Assembly (NCBI GenBank): GCA_005878635.1
Contig: VBLS01000103.1
Span: 1 to 6,212 of the forward strand
Direction of reading: 5' to 3'
From: Methanobacteriota archaeon
GTDB taxonomy: Archaea > Thermoplasmatota > Thermoplasmata > RBG-16-68-12
Length of the DNA: 6,212 nt
The notes below the pieces were generated by a model, which searched no databases, was not told the origin of the DNA, and saw only the letters and a program-made list of their open reading frames with translations. Positions within the stretch are counted from its first letter, which is position 1, and the number at the start of each line of letters is the position of its first letter. The position numbers and the translations under genes are program-made. Positions 1 through 5,959 of the stretch are shown in pieces.

Positions 1-449
1 TGGCCTCTCCGTTCATCGAGGAGAACGAGATCGAGACGATTGGCGACGCGGTCTATCCGCTCCCTCATCGTCTGAGCGCCGTCGGGAACAACGTCCTGTG
101 CAACGACCACGGCGCGGTCGTCCATCCCGGTTACAACGACGAGGCGATGGCCCTCATCCAGGAGGTGCTCGGAGTGCCCGTCGTCCGCGGGACGATCGCA
201 GGCATCCGGACGGTCGGCGCCGTCGCCGTCGCGACGAACAAAGGCGCGGTGTGCCATCCGCACGCGCGACCGGGGGAGATGGATCTCCTCAAGACGACGC
301 TCCGCGTGCCGGTCATGATCACGACTGCGAATTATGGCGCCGCGCAGGTCGGTGCGTGCATCGTCGCGAACTCCCGCGGGGCCGTCGTCGGGGCGCGGAC
401 GACGCCCATCGAGCTCGGCCGGATCGAGGAGGGCCTCGGCCTCTTCTGA
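1..449 (+). CDS. Translation initiation factor 6 (aIF6), 5'-truncated by window edge
   Basis: This is the C-terminal 148 residues of archaeal aIF6, reading in the frame that starts at base 3 and ending at TGA 447-449. The family is usually about 220 residues, so roughly the first 70 lie outside the window. aIF6 binds the large ribosomal subunit and blocks premature joining with the small subunit (family knowledge). The sequence shows the repeated units expected of its five-fold pseudo-symmetric fold. Three near-copies are visible: one beginning VGNNVLCNDHGAVVHP, a second beginning VGAVAVATNKGAVCHP, and a third beginning VGACIVANSRGAVVGA. Each is a hydrophobic strand, an N-x-x-G-A-V turn and then a helix. 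The protein ends normally in EEGLGLF, so the 3' end is intact. In many archaea this gene sits in a ribosomal and translation cluster, whose other members would be upstream of this window. Confidence 0.95.
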   Translation, partial: ASPFIEENEIETIGDAVYPLPHRLSAVGNNVLCNDHGAVVHPGYNDEAMALIQEVLGVPVVRGTIAGIRTVGAVAVATNKGAVCHPHARPGEMDLLKTTLRVPVMITTANYGAAQVGACIVANSRGAVVGARTTPIELGRIEEGLGLF

Positions 450-478
450 GATTGTCTGCGGCCGAACCGCTGACCAAG

Positions 479-488
479 TTTGATATAT
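479..488 (+). promoter_or_regulatory. Candidate TATA box upstream of the DUF373-mptE unit
   Basis: TTTGATATAT is the most AT-rich stretch in the 62-base gap after aIF6 and resembles an archaeal TATA element. Its centre is about 28 bases before the ATG at 512. A start site at normal archaeal spacing (about 25 bases downstream) would give a leaderless or nearly leaderless message. The purine run AAGGAAGG at 501-508, 3 bases before the ATG, could instead act as a ribosome binding site on a longer transcript coming from aIF6. The two readings are alternatives and the sequence does not decide between them. Confidence 0.4.
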
Positions 489-511
489 CCCGGGACAGCT
501 AAGGAAGGACG

Positions 512-1609
512 ATGAAGATCCTCGTCCTCTGCGTGGACCGGGACGACGACATCGGGGTCAAGACGGGGATCAAGACCCCGCTCATCGGCCGGGAGGCGAA
601 CCTCAATGCCGCGACGAAACTCGGCCTCGCGGACCCCGAGGATTCCGACGTCAACGCGCTCCTGAGCGCCGTCTCGACCTACGACGGGTTGGTGCGGGAC
701 GGCCAGCTCGCGGAGATCGCCACGATCTGTGGGGACGTCCATGTCGGCACCTCGTCGGATCTCATCCTCGCGCAGCAGCTGGACCAGGTCCTCGAGCAGG
801 TGCGGCCGGACCGCGTGTTCCTCGTCTCCGACGGCGCGGAGGACGAAGCCTTCGCCCCCATCGTGGGCTCCCGCGTCCGCGTGGACCACGTCCGCCGCGT
901 GTACGTGCGGCAGACGCCGACGGCGGAGTCCCTCTACTACACCCTCGGCCGGCAGCTCAAGAACCCGAAGGTGCGGCGCAAGATCGTCGCGCCCCTCGGC
1001 TTCGTCCTGCTGCTCTTCGGCGCGATCTGGCTGGCGGTGCCCGGCGCCGCGGCGGCCCTCGTCCTCATCCTCGCGGGCCTGTACCTGCTCATGATCTCCC
1101 TCCCGTTCCAGAGCGTCGGCGACGTCCTCGACCGGGCCGGCGAGTTGTACAATCGGCTCCGGGACTCCGTCGCGTCGGGGAACCTGTCGATCTTCTTCAA
1201 CGTCTCCGCGCTGATCCTCGTCCTCGTCGGCATCTCCTTCGGGGTCGACAGCGCGAGCCGCGTGGCCGAGCCGAGCTACGTCGTGAAGTTCCTCGCGGGA
1301 GCCCTCGCCTCGGTCTGGTTCTTCGTCCTCGGGCTGCTCCTGTTCGAAGGCGGAAAGGTGTTGACGGCCTACATGCAGCATGGCCGCGCGCCCCGCCACG
1401 CCCTCGCGGTCGCGGTCACCTTCATCGCGGTCGGCTTCATCGTCCTGGCGATGATCAACATCCTGGGCGTGCTGCTGGCGTCGTACAACCTCAACGCCGC
1501 TCTGTGGCCGATCTACCTGAGCATCGCACTGGCGATCTTCCTCGTCGTGACGGGCGGCCTGTCCTATCGGACGCGGGAACCCCGCTCGGAGACCGTCGAA
1601 GACGGGTAG
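512..1609 (+). CDS. DUF373 family integral membrane protein
   Basis: This 365-residue protein matches the archaeal DUF373 family in layout and in its N-terminal signature. Residues 1-37 contain MKILVLCVDRDDDIG, then a K-T-P-x-x-G-R-E-A-N segment and an A-A-x-x-L-G-L-x-D-P-E-D-S-D-x-N stretch typical of the family. Residues 1 to about 155 form a soluble alpha/beta-like domain, with a V-F-L-V-S-D-G-A-E-D-E motif at 102-112. The C-terminal half is membrane-embedded, with about six hydrophobic segments near residues 158-175, 178-197, 225-244, 256-279, 296-322 and 330-350, and a short charged tail. The molecular function of DUF373 is not established. The acid-rich loops could bind metal or nucleotide, but that is only a suggestion. 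AAGGAAGG at 501-508 precedes the ATG. The next gene, mptE, starts 17 bases after the stop, suggesting co-transcription. Confidence 0.88.
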   Translation: MKILVLCVDRDDDIGVKTGIKTPLIGREANLNAATKLGLADPEDSDVNALLSAVSTYDGLVRDGQLAEIATICGDVHVGTSSDLILAQQLDQVLEQVRPDRVFLVSDGAEDEAFAPIVGSRVRVDHVRRVYVRQTPTAESLYYTLGRQLKNPKVRRKIVAPLGFVLLLFGAIWLAVPGAAAALVLILAGLYLLMISLPFQSVGDVLDRAGELYNRLRDSVASGNLSIFFNVSALILVLVGISFGVDSASRVAEPSYVVKFLAGALASVWFFVLGLLLFEGGKVLTAYMQHGRAPRHALAVAVTFIAVGFIVLAMINILGVLLASYNLNAALWPIYLSIALAIFLVVTGGLSYRTREPRSETVEDG

Positions 1610-1616
1610 CGCGCCT

Positions 1617-1621
1617 GAGGA
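1617..1621 (+). promoter_or_regulatory. Ribosome binding site of mptE
   Basis: GAGGA ends 5 bases before the ATG at 1627. It lies in the 17-base gap after the DUF373 stop codon. It decides this start over in-frame upstream ATG or GTG codons, which would fall inside the DUF373 gene. Confidence 0.55.
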
Positions 1622-1626
1622 TTCGA

Positions 1627-2274
1627 ATGGAATTCGAGAGCTGGGAGCCGTTCTATCTCCAGATCCTGAAGGATTTCGGGTTCCTGCGGCAGGCGGACGA
1701 AGAAGTCGCCCGGGAACTCGATGCGTCGCTAGGCGGGACAAGGGCCTCGGACCAGGAGCTGCGTTCTCTCTTCGAAGGAAAAGAGGTCACGGTCGCTGGC
1801 AACGGCCCGAACTTGGCAAGGGAAATCGAGGGGGCTCGCGGCGTCTTGGTGACGGCGGACGAGGCCACGACGGTCGCGATGGCCCGCGGTCGCATTCCTG
1901 CGGCCGTCGTCACGGACCTCGATGGGACGATGTCGGAACAGGTGAAGGCGAACGACGCGGGAGCGATCGTCCTCGTCCACGGCCATGGGGACAATGGCCC
2001 GGCGGTCCGCAAGTGGGCTCCGCTGTTCGCGGGCAAGACGGTGGCCACCACCCAATCGAGGCCCACCGGAGGGCTCCGCAATTTCGGCGGCTTCACGGAT
2101 GGCGACCGGGCCGTCTTCCTCGCGGACCATTTTGGGGCGGCCCGCATCCACTTGGTCGGATTCGACTTCGAACACCCGAGTCCGAAAGACGCGGACCTCC
2201 GGACGAAGCAGCGCAAACTCGACTGGGCCTACATCCTGATCGGGAATCTGGAGCGCGACGACCTCGACCTATGA
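1627..2274 (+). CDS. mptE: MptE-like 6-hydroxymethyl-7,8-dihydropterin pyrophosphokinase (DUF115 family)
   Basis: The 215-residue product resembles archaeal MptE (COG1634/DUF115 type). MptE transfers pyrophosphate from ATP to 6-hydroxymethyl-7,8-dihydropterin, the step that activates the pterin for tetrahydromethanopterin or tetrahydrofolate synthesis in the cytoplasm. It is unrelated to bacterial FolK. Visible motifs are a glycine loop V-A-G-N-G-P-N-L at 56-63, V-V-T-D-L-D-G at 94-100, a histidine-rich V-H-G-H-G-D-N at 117-123, G-G-F-T-D-G-D-R-A at 154-162, and the family-typical L-V-G-F-D-F at 176-181. The reading frame stays open upstream into DUF373, but the ATG at 1627 is preferred because GAGGA (1617-1621) sits 5 bases before it and it follows the preceding stop closely. 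The last 6 bases overlap the 3' end of gcvPB on the other strand. The family assignment is firm; the exact pterin substrate is inferred. Confidence 0.85.
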   Translation: MEFESWEPFYLQILKDFGFLRQADEEVARELDASLGGTRASDQELRSLFEGKEVTVAGNGPNLAREIEGARGVLVTADEATTVAMARGRIPAAVVTDLDGTMSEQVKANDAGAIVLVHGHGDNGPAVRKWAPLFAGKTVATTQSRPTGGLRNFGGFTDGDRAVFLADHFGAARIHLVGFDFEHPSPKDADLRTKQRKLDWAYILIGNLERDDLDL

Positions 2275-3717
2275 AGGCGCCGGCTTCGCGGCCTTGGCCA
2301 TGCGCGCGCTCAAGATCGGCTCGCGGGCCGCGCGGACCTCGTCGACCCGGCGGACCGCGGTGTTGTGCGGGGCCGACCGGAGGACGTCCGGATCTTCGCC
2401 GACGATCTTCGTCAAGGCCTCGACGAACGCATCGAGCGTCTCCTTCGTCTCCGTCTCCGTCGGTTCGATCATCATGGCTTCCTCGACGAGGTGCGGGAAG
2501 TACACGGTCGGCGGGTGGTATCCGAAGTCCATGAGGCGCTTCGCGAGGTCGACCGTCCGGATGCCCTTCGTCGCCAGAGAGGCCGCGCTCGCGACGAACT
2601 CGTGTTTTCGGAGGCTGCCGAAGGGCACGTCGAGCACGCCTTGGAGCCGGTGCCGCACGTAGTTCGCGTTCAGCACGGCCCGGTCGGAGACCTCCCGGAG
2701 GCCGTCGCCGCCCATCCGCAGGATGTAGGCGTACGCGCGGACGAGGAGGGCGAAGTTGCCGTACCACGCGCGGACCTTGCCGATCGACTTCGGCCGATCG
2801 TAGTCGAGGTGGTACCCGCGTCCATTCAGGGAGACGAGGGGGACCGGGAGGAACGGCTCGAGCGCCTTCTTCACCCCGACGGGACCCGCTCCGGGCCCGC
2901 CGCCTCCGTGCGGCGTCGTGAAGGTCTTGTGGAGGTTGAAATGGACAATGTCGAAGTTCATCTTGCCGGGAGAGGTCCGACCGAGGATCGCGTTGAAGTT
3001 GGCGCCGTCATAGTACAGGAGGCCGCCCGCGGCATGGACGACATCGGCGATCTCGAGGACATGCTCTTCGAAGATCCCGAGGGTGTTCGGATTCGTGAGC
3101 ATGAACGCGAGGGTCTTGTCCCCCGCCGCGGACCCGAGGGCCTTCAGATCGACCCGGCCGTCCTTCGACGGAATCTCGACGATGTCGTACCCGAGCATGC
3201 CCGCGGACGCGAAGTTCGTCCCGTGGGCGGTGTCGGGCAGGATGACCTGGTTGCGCGTCTCCCCTCGGTCGCGATGATACGCGGAGGCGATGAGGAGACC
3301 CGTGTATTCCCCCTGAGCCCCGGCCGCGGGTTGCAACGTGACCGCGTCCATGCCGGCGATTTTCGCCAGGATCCCTTGCAGTTCGTAGAGGAGGCGCAGC
3401 GCCCCCTGGACCGTGGCCTCGTCTTGGTCCGGATGGATCCTCGCGACGGTCGGGAGGGCGGCGAGCTCTTCCGTGAACTTCGGGTTGAACTTCATCGTGC
3501 ACGATCCGAGCGGATAGAATCCCGTGTCGATTCCGAAGTTCATCTGCGATAGTCGCGTGAAGTGCCGCACGACGTCGAATTCGGCGAGGTTCGGGATTGC
3601 GAGACCTACTCGCCGGAGCTTCGGGGGGACGAGCTCCGAGACGTCGATCGGCACCTCGGGAGCGGAGCGTTTCTCCATGAGGAGAGGCTCGTCCCAATAC
3701 GCTTGGCGGAAGCTCAC
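2269..3717 (-). CDS. gcvPB: Glycine dehydrogenase (decarboxylating) subunit 2, PLP-binding beta subunit of P-protein
   Basis: This is the catalytic subunit of two-subunit glycine decarboxylase. It forms an aldimine between PLP and glycine, releases CO2 and passes the aminomethyl group to the lipoyl arm of H-protein. The product is 482 residues, a normal length for the family. It opens with S-F-R-Q-A-Y-W-D-E-P-L-L, the family's usual N-terminus. The PLP lysine is K264 in N-L-H-K-T-F, followed by the glycine-rich H-G-G-G-G-P-G-A-G-P loop at 270-279. D237 in Y-Y-D-G-A-N is the expected cofactor-ring aspartate. Other conserved blocks are Y-P-L-G-S-C-T-M-K at 68-76 and L-Q-P-A-A-G-A-Q-G-E-Y at 128-138. 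The start is GTG at 3717-3715, preceded by GGAGG with a 7-base spacer, and it overlaps the gcvPA stop as GTGA. The frame stays open far upstream through gcvPA, but that part has no homology-like features. The 3' end overlaps mptE by 6 bases. Confidence 0.96.
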   Translation of the reverse strand: MSFRQAYWDEPLLMEKRSAPEVPIDVSELVPPKLRRVGLAIPNLAEFDVVRHFTRLSQMNFGIDTGFYPLGSCTMKFNPKFTEELAALPTVARIHPDQDEATVQGALRLLYELQGILAKIAGMDAVTLQPAAGAQGEYTGLLIASAYHRDRGETRNQVILPDTAHGTNFASAGMLGYDIVEIPSKDGRVDLKALGSAAGDKTLAFMLTNPNTLGIFEEHVLEIADVVHAAGGLLYYDGANFNAILGRTSPGKMNFDIVHFNLHKTFTTPHGGGGPGAGPVGVKKALEPFLPVPLVSLNGRGYHLDYDRPKSIGKVRAWYGNFALLVRAYAYILRMGGDGLREVSDRAVLNANYVRHRLQGVLDVPFGSLRKHEFVASAASLATKGIRTVDLAKRLMDFGYHPPTVYFPHLVEEAMMIEPTETETKETLDAFVEALTKIVGEDPDVLRSAPHNTAVRRVDEVRAAREPILSARMAKAAKPAPS

Positions 3718-4985
3718 CGAAACGCCTCCAGCTCCGCAAGCAACCGGGCGACGGCCTCGAGCGTGTGGCGTCCCGTCGTCGCGAACAACGCGGAATCGCG
3801 GAGTTCCGGGAGCTGCCGGCCGAGCGGCAGGCCTCCGTGGACGCCTTTTTCTAGGAGGGCCCGGTGGACCGCGGGGTAGCCCTTCTTGTGCCGGACCACG
3901 AACTCGTTGAAATGCGCGCCGCGGAAGATCGGAGCCGTGAAGCCGGAAATCTTGTCGATCGACGCGGCGAGGCCGCGCGCCCGTCGGATGTTGTCCGCGG
4001 CGACGCGGCGCAGTCCGTTCGATCCGAGGACGGACAGGTAGGTGGCTGCGGCGACCGCGAGCAGCGATTCGTTCGTGCAGATGTTCGACATCGCCTTCTC
4101 CCGGCGGATGTGCTGCTCGCGCGTCTGCAAGGTCATGCAAAAGGCCCGGTGACCGTTCGCGTCGCGGGTGAGGCCGATGACTCGCCCCGGCATCTTCCGG
4201 ATGTGCTCCTGACGACAAGCGAAGATCCCGAGTAGCGGGCCGCCGAAATTCATCGGCGTCCCGAGGGGCTGTCCCTCGCCAATCACGATGTCCGCCCCGA
4301 AGTCCCCCGGAGGACGCACGATCGCCTGCGCGATCGGATTGACGCCAACGACGAAGATCGCCTTCGTCGCGTCGCGGATCTCCTGCAGTTGCTCTTCGAA
4401 GCGACCGAAGAAGTTCGGGTTCTCGACATAGACGCCGCACACGTCGGAGCCCAGGGCCTCGTGGAGCTTTCCCAGGTCCAGCATCCCCGTCGCGCGGTCG
4501 TAGTCGACCTCCCGGACCTTGACGCCGGTCCCCACGAGGTAGTTCGCGAGGACGGCCCGCCGGTGGTGCCGCAGGGCCCGCGGGATCAGGAAGACCTTGC
4601 CGCCCTGGATCGACGTGTTCGCTGCGTCCATCCCCGTGAGCTCGCACATCAGGCTCTGGTATTCCCACAGCGCCTGGAGGAGGCCTTGGCTGATCTCCGG
4701 CTGGTATGGGGTATACGACGTGTAGAACTCGGACCGGGCGGTGATCGCGCGCACGCTCGCGGGGACGAAGTGGTCGAACGAGCCGCCGCCGAGGAACGTC
4801 GGCATATCGACGACGGTCTTGTTCGCCGCGAGCATGGAAGTGACGCGCGCGACGACGACGTCCTCCGGGAGTCCGTCCGGCAAGTCGAGCTTCGGGATTC
4901 GGACCGCGGCGGGGATGTCCGCGAAGAGGTCGTCGACGCTCTGCAGGCCGATCGCCCGGAGCATCTCGACCTCGTCCGAGGGCAT
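3714..4985 (-). CDS. gcvPA: Glycine dehydrogenase (decarboxylating) subunit 1, alpha subunit of P-protein, with an apparent internal deletion
   Basis: This is the non-PLP partner of gcvPB, which completes the active site of glycine decarboxylase. The 423-residue product shows the family blocks in order: M-L-R-A-I-G at 8-13, F-L-G-G-G at 64-68, S-Y-T-P-Y-Q-P-E-I-S-Q-G at 90-101, E-L-T-G-M-D at 115-120, V-E-N-P-N-F-F-G at 187-194, G-E-G-Q-P-L-G at 236-242, L-Q-T-R-E-Q-H-I-R-R-E-K-A at 286-298 and N-I-C-T-N at 301-305. The tyrosine pair Y91/Y94 is present. The segment normally following A-N-x-S, containing Y-D-G and a helix rich in Ala and Glu, is missing: residues 123-130 read N-T-S-I-Q-G-G-K and run straight into V-F-L-I-P-R-A-L. 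By comparison with remembered relatives about 18 residues are absent, in frame, which may impair function. The start is uncertain. ATG 4985 has no ribosome site, whereas ATG 4964 (residue 8) has GAGG 5 bases upstream but would trim the usual N-terminal extension. Confidence 0.93.
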   Translation of the reverse strand: MPSDEVEMLRAIGLQSVDDLFADIPAAVRIPKLDLPDGLPEDVVVARVTSMLAANKTVVDMPTFLGGGSFDHFVPASVRAITARSEFYTSYTPYQPEISQGLLQALWEYQSLMCELTGMDAANTSIQGGKVFLIPRALRHHRRAVLANYLVGTGVKVREVDYDRATGMLDLGKLHEALGSDVCGVYVENPNFFGRFEEQLQEIRDATKAIFVVGVNPIAQAIVRPPGDFGADIVIGEGQPLGTPMNFGGPLLGIFACRQEHIRKMPGRVIGLTRDANGHRAFCMTLQTREQHIRREKAMSNICTNESLLAVAAATYLSVLGSNGLRRVAADNIRRARGLAASIDKISGFTAPIFRGAHFNEFVVRHKKGYPAVHRALLEKGVHGGLPLGRQLPELRDSALFATTGRHTLEAVARLLAELEAFR

Positions 4986-5013
4986 GCGGTTGGCGCTGAG
5001 CCAGCGTTGGCAC

Positions 5014-5652
5014 TTAAGGATTTGGCCGGGTCAAAGCCGATTGCGTCGGTGAGAACTCATTCGCCGATTTCAATGGGACGCCGTAGCTCTGGAAATCCCT
5101 GACGAGACGGAGTCCCGAGCCGGCTTGGAGGATCGCCGCGGACGCGAAGCCGATCGAGTCCTTGTATGCCTCGGTCGCCCGCACACCTTTGAGTTCCGCT
5201 ACAACGAGGGAGAACAGCGTGCCATGGCCGACAACGGCCGCCGTGGAACCATCCAAGGTTTCGGCGATTTCCTCGAGGCACCGACGTCCTCGGATTGCCG
5301 CCTGTGCGAGGGACTCCTTGCTCGGCGGGACGAAATCCAAGTTCCCCCAGGCGCGCCGCTCGAGCGCCTTGTACTCCGGCTGCGGGATGCCGGATTCATC
5401 GGCGGCCCACTCCTTCAGGCAAGGGCGCTTCCGGATCCGGAGTCCGAACGAATTCGCGAGCAGGATCGCACTTTCAATGCTCCGGCGCAAAGGGCTCGCG
5501 AAGACGACGCTCGGACGTTTCGCGGGCCACGCCCGTGCCAGGTCCGTAATCTGCGACTCGCCGAAGGACGACAGAGGGGCCCGATCGAAATTGGACGTGT
5601 GGATAGGTCGGACGATCTCCCCATGCCGAACGAGCACGAGTGTCCCACTCAT
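5014..5652 (-). CDS. Histidine phosphatase superfamily (phosphoglycerate mutase-like) protein
   Basis: The 212-residue protein carries the histidine phosphatase signature. It has R-H-G at 9-11 (H10 the predicted phospho-acceptor), S-P-L-R-R at 53-57 supplying phosphate-binding arginine, an E-W motif with E81 as candidate acid/base residue, and V-V-G-H-G at 140-144 with the second catalytic histidine H143. The region P-L-S-S-F-G-E-S-Q between these motifs corresponds to the family's P-L-T-x-x-G-x-x-Q. There is no signal peptide or membrane segment, so it is probably cytoplasmic. The substrate cannot be told from sequence; members act on sugar phosphates, nucleotides or cofactor intermediates. 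The ATG at 5652 is chosen because GGAGGT lies 8 bases upstream. An upstream TTG at 5661 overlaps that ribosome site and is unlikely. The ATG overlaps the upstream gene's stop as ATGA, and gcvPA starts 28 bases after the TAA. Confidence 0.9.
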   Translation of the reverse strand: MSGTLVLVRHGEIVRPIHTSNFDRAPLSSFGESQITDLARAWPAKRPSVVFASPLRRSIESAILLANSFGLRIRKRPCLKEWAADESGIPQPEYKALERRAWGNLDFVPPSKESLAQAAIRGRRCLEEIAETLDGSTAAVVGHGTLFSLVVAELKGVRATEAYKDSIGFASAAILQAGSGLRLVRDFQSYGVPLKSANEFSPTQSALTRPNP

Positions 5653-5864
5653 CCGTCGCAACCTCCCGAGGCCACCGCGACCACGCGGACTCGATCGCCC
5701 TCTGCCAAGGATTCGTCGACCGGGATCGGGAGGTCGCGTCGCACGAGGAGGTGCGCGTCGGGAGCGAGGCCGAGGGCTCGAAGGAGGTCCAGCCCCGTCG
5801 ATTGCGGCCCCAGCTCCACCGATTGCTCTCGGCGTGCCGGGATTAACTCGGCGACGATCCGCAT
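5649..5864 (-). CDS. MoaD/ThiS/SAMP-like ubiquitin-fold small protein
   Basis: This 71-residue protein has the size and pattern of the MoaD/ThiS beta-grasp family. It has an N-terminal strand (M-R-I-V-A-E-L-I-P), a helix around G-L-D-L-L-R-A-L-G-L at 24-33, V-R-R-D-L-P-I-P-V-D at 41-50, the typical E-G-D-R-V-R-V-V-A-V near 55-64, and a diglycine at 67-68 in A-S-G-G. Members are activated at the terminal glycine by an E1-like enzyme (UbaA/MoeB type). They then act as sulfur carriers for molybdopterin, thiamine or tRNA thiolation, or as protein modifiers (SAMPs). Here the diglycine is not terminal but is followed by C-D-G, so trimming would be needed for normal activation. GGAGG directly abuts the ATG with no spacer, too close for a normal ribosome site, which hints at a leaderless transcript. 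It is the first gene of a four-gene minus-strand operon. Confidence 0.82.
   Translation of the reverse strand: MRIVAELIPARREQSVELGPQSTGLDLLRALGLAPDAHLLVRRDLPIPVDESLAEGDRVRVVAVASGGCDG
5661..5666 (-). promoter_or_regulatory. Ribosome binding site of the phosphatase, embedded in the diglycine codons of the upstream gene
   Basis: On the minus strand this reads GGAGGT, a perfect Shine-Dalgarno core, 8 bases before the ATG at 5652. In the upstream MoaD/SAMP-like gene the same six bases are the codons GGA GGT for Gly67-Gly68. It decides the phosphatase start in favour of ATG 5652 over TTG 5661. Confidence 0.75.
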
Positions 5865-5959
5865 CCTCCGGTCCAGAGGTCGTACGGTCTTAAGAGTTCC
5901 CTCTCAATTTTCGCGGTTCGGAATGCTTATCCGAGTTGCCGTTCTCCCCAGAGGCGGCT
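5865..5959. promoter_or_regulatory. Divergent intergenic region between the operon and tRNA-Ser
   Basis: This 95-base spacer must hold promoters for both directions. For the minus-strand operon, CTCTTAAG (rc of 5889-5896) lies about 28 bases before the ATG at 5864, the right distance for a degenerate TATA box of a leaderless transcript. An AT-rich patch, AATTTT at 5906-5911, lies further out. For the tRNA, TGCTTATCC at 5924-5932 on the + strand is about 32 bases before the tRNA 5' end, consistent with a box A giving a short 5' leader. Both assignments rest on spacing and AT content only. Confidence 0.4.

Noticed and set aside
98..502. 134-codon + strand frame over the aIF6 region
   Set aside because: It is an out-of-frame shadow of aIF6 with very Arg-rich content. 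The aIF6 frame shows clear internal repeats and a normal C-terminus.
332..1741. 469-codon minus-strand frame antisense to DUF373
   Set aside because: It is low-complexity, rich in Asp, Glu, Arg and His, and spans aIF6, DUF373 and mptE, all of which are clear genes. It is a shadow of GC-biased codon use.
2365..3552. 395-codon + strand frame antisense to gcvPB, and similar ones at 4389-5102 and 5125-5982
   Set aside because: They lie opposite well-supported genes, show no family motifs, and have the Arg/Asp/Glu/Val-rich composition typical of antisense frames in GC-rich DNA.
3718..5013. Open frame of 432 codons extending gcvPB upstream (GTG at 5013), giving a 914-residue product
   Set aside because: It overlaps gcvPA in another frame. 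The translation is rich in Arg, Pro and Gly with no recognisable motif, as expected from GC-rich third positions. The real gcvPB begins at GTG 3717 with a ribosome site and the family's N-terminus.
5653..5661. Upstream TTG start for the phosphatase, adding M-R-R
   Set aside because: The TTG overlaps the GGAGGT ribosome site. The ATG at 5652 has ideal spacing and forms the ATGA overlap.
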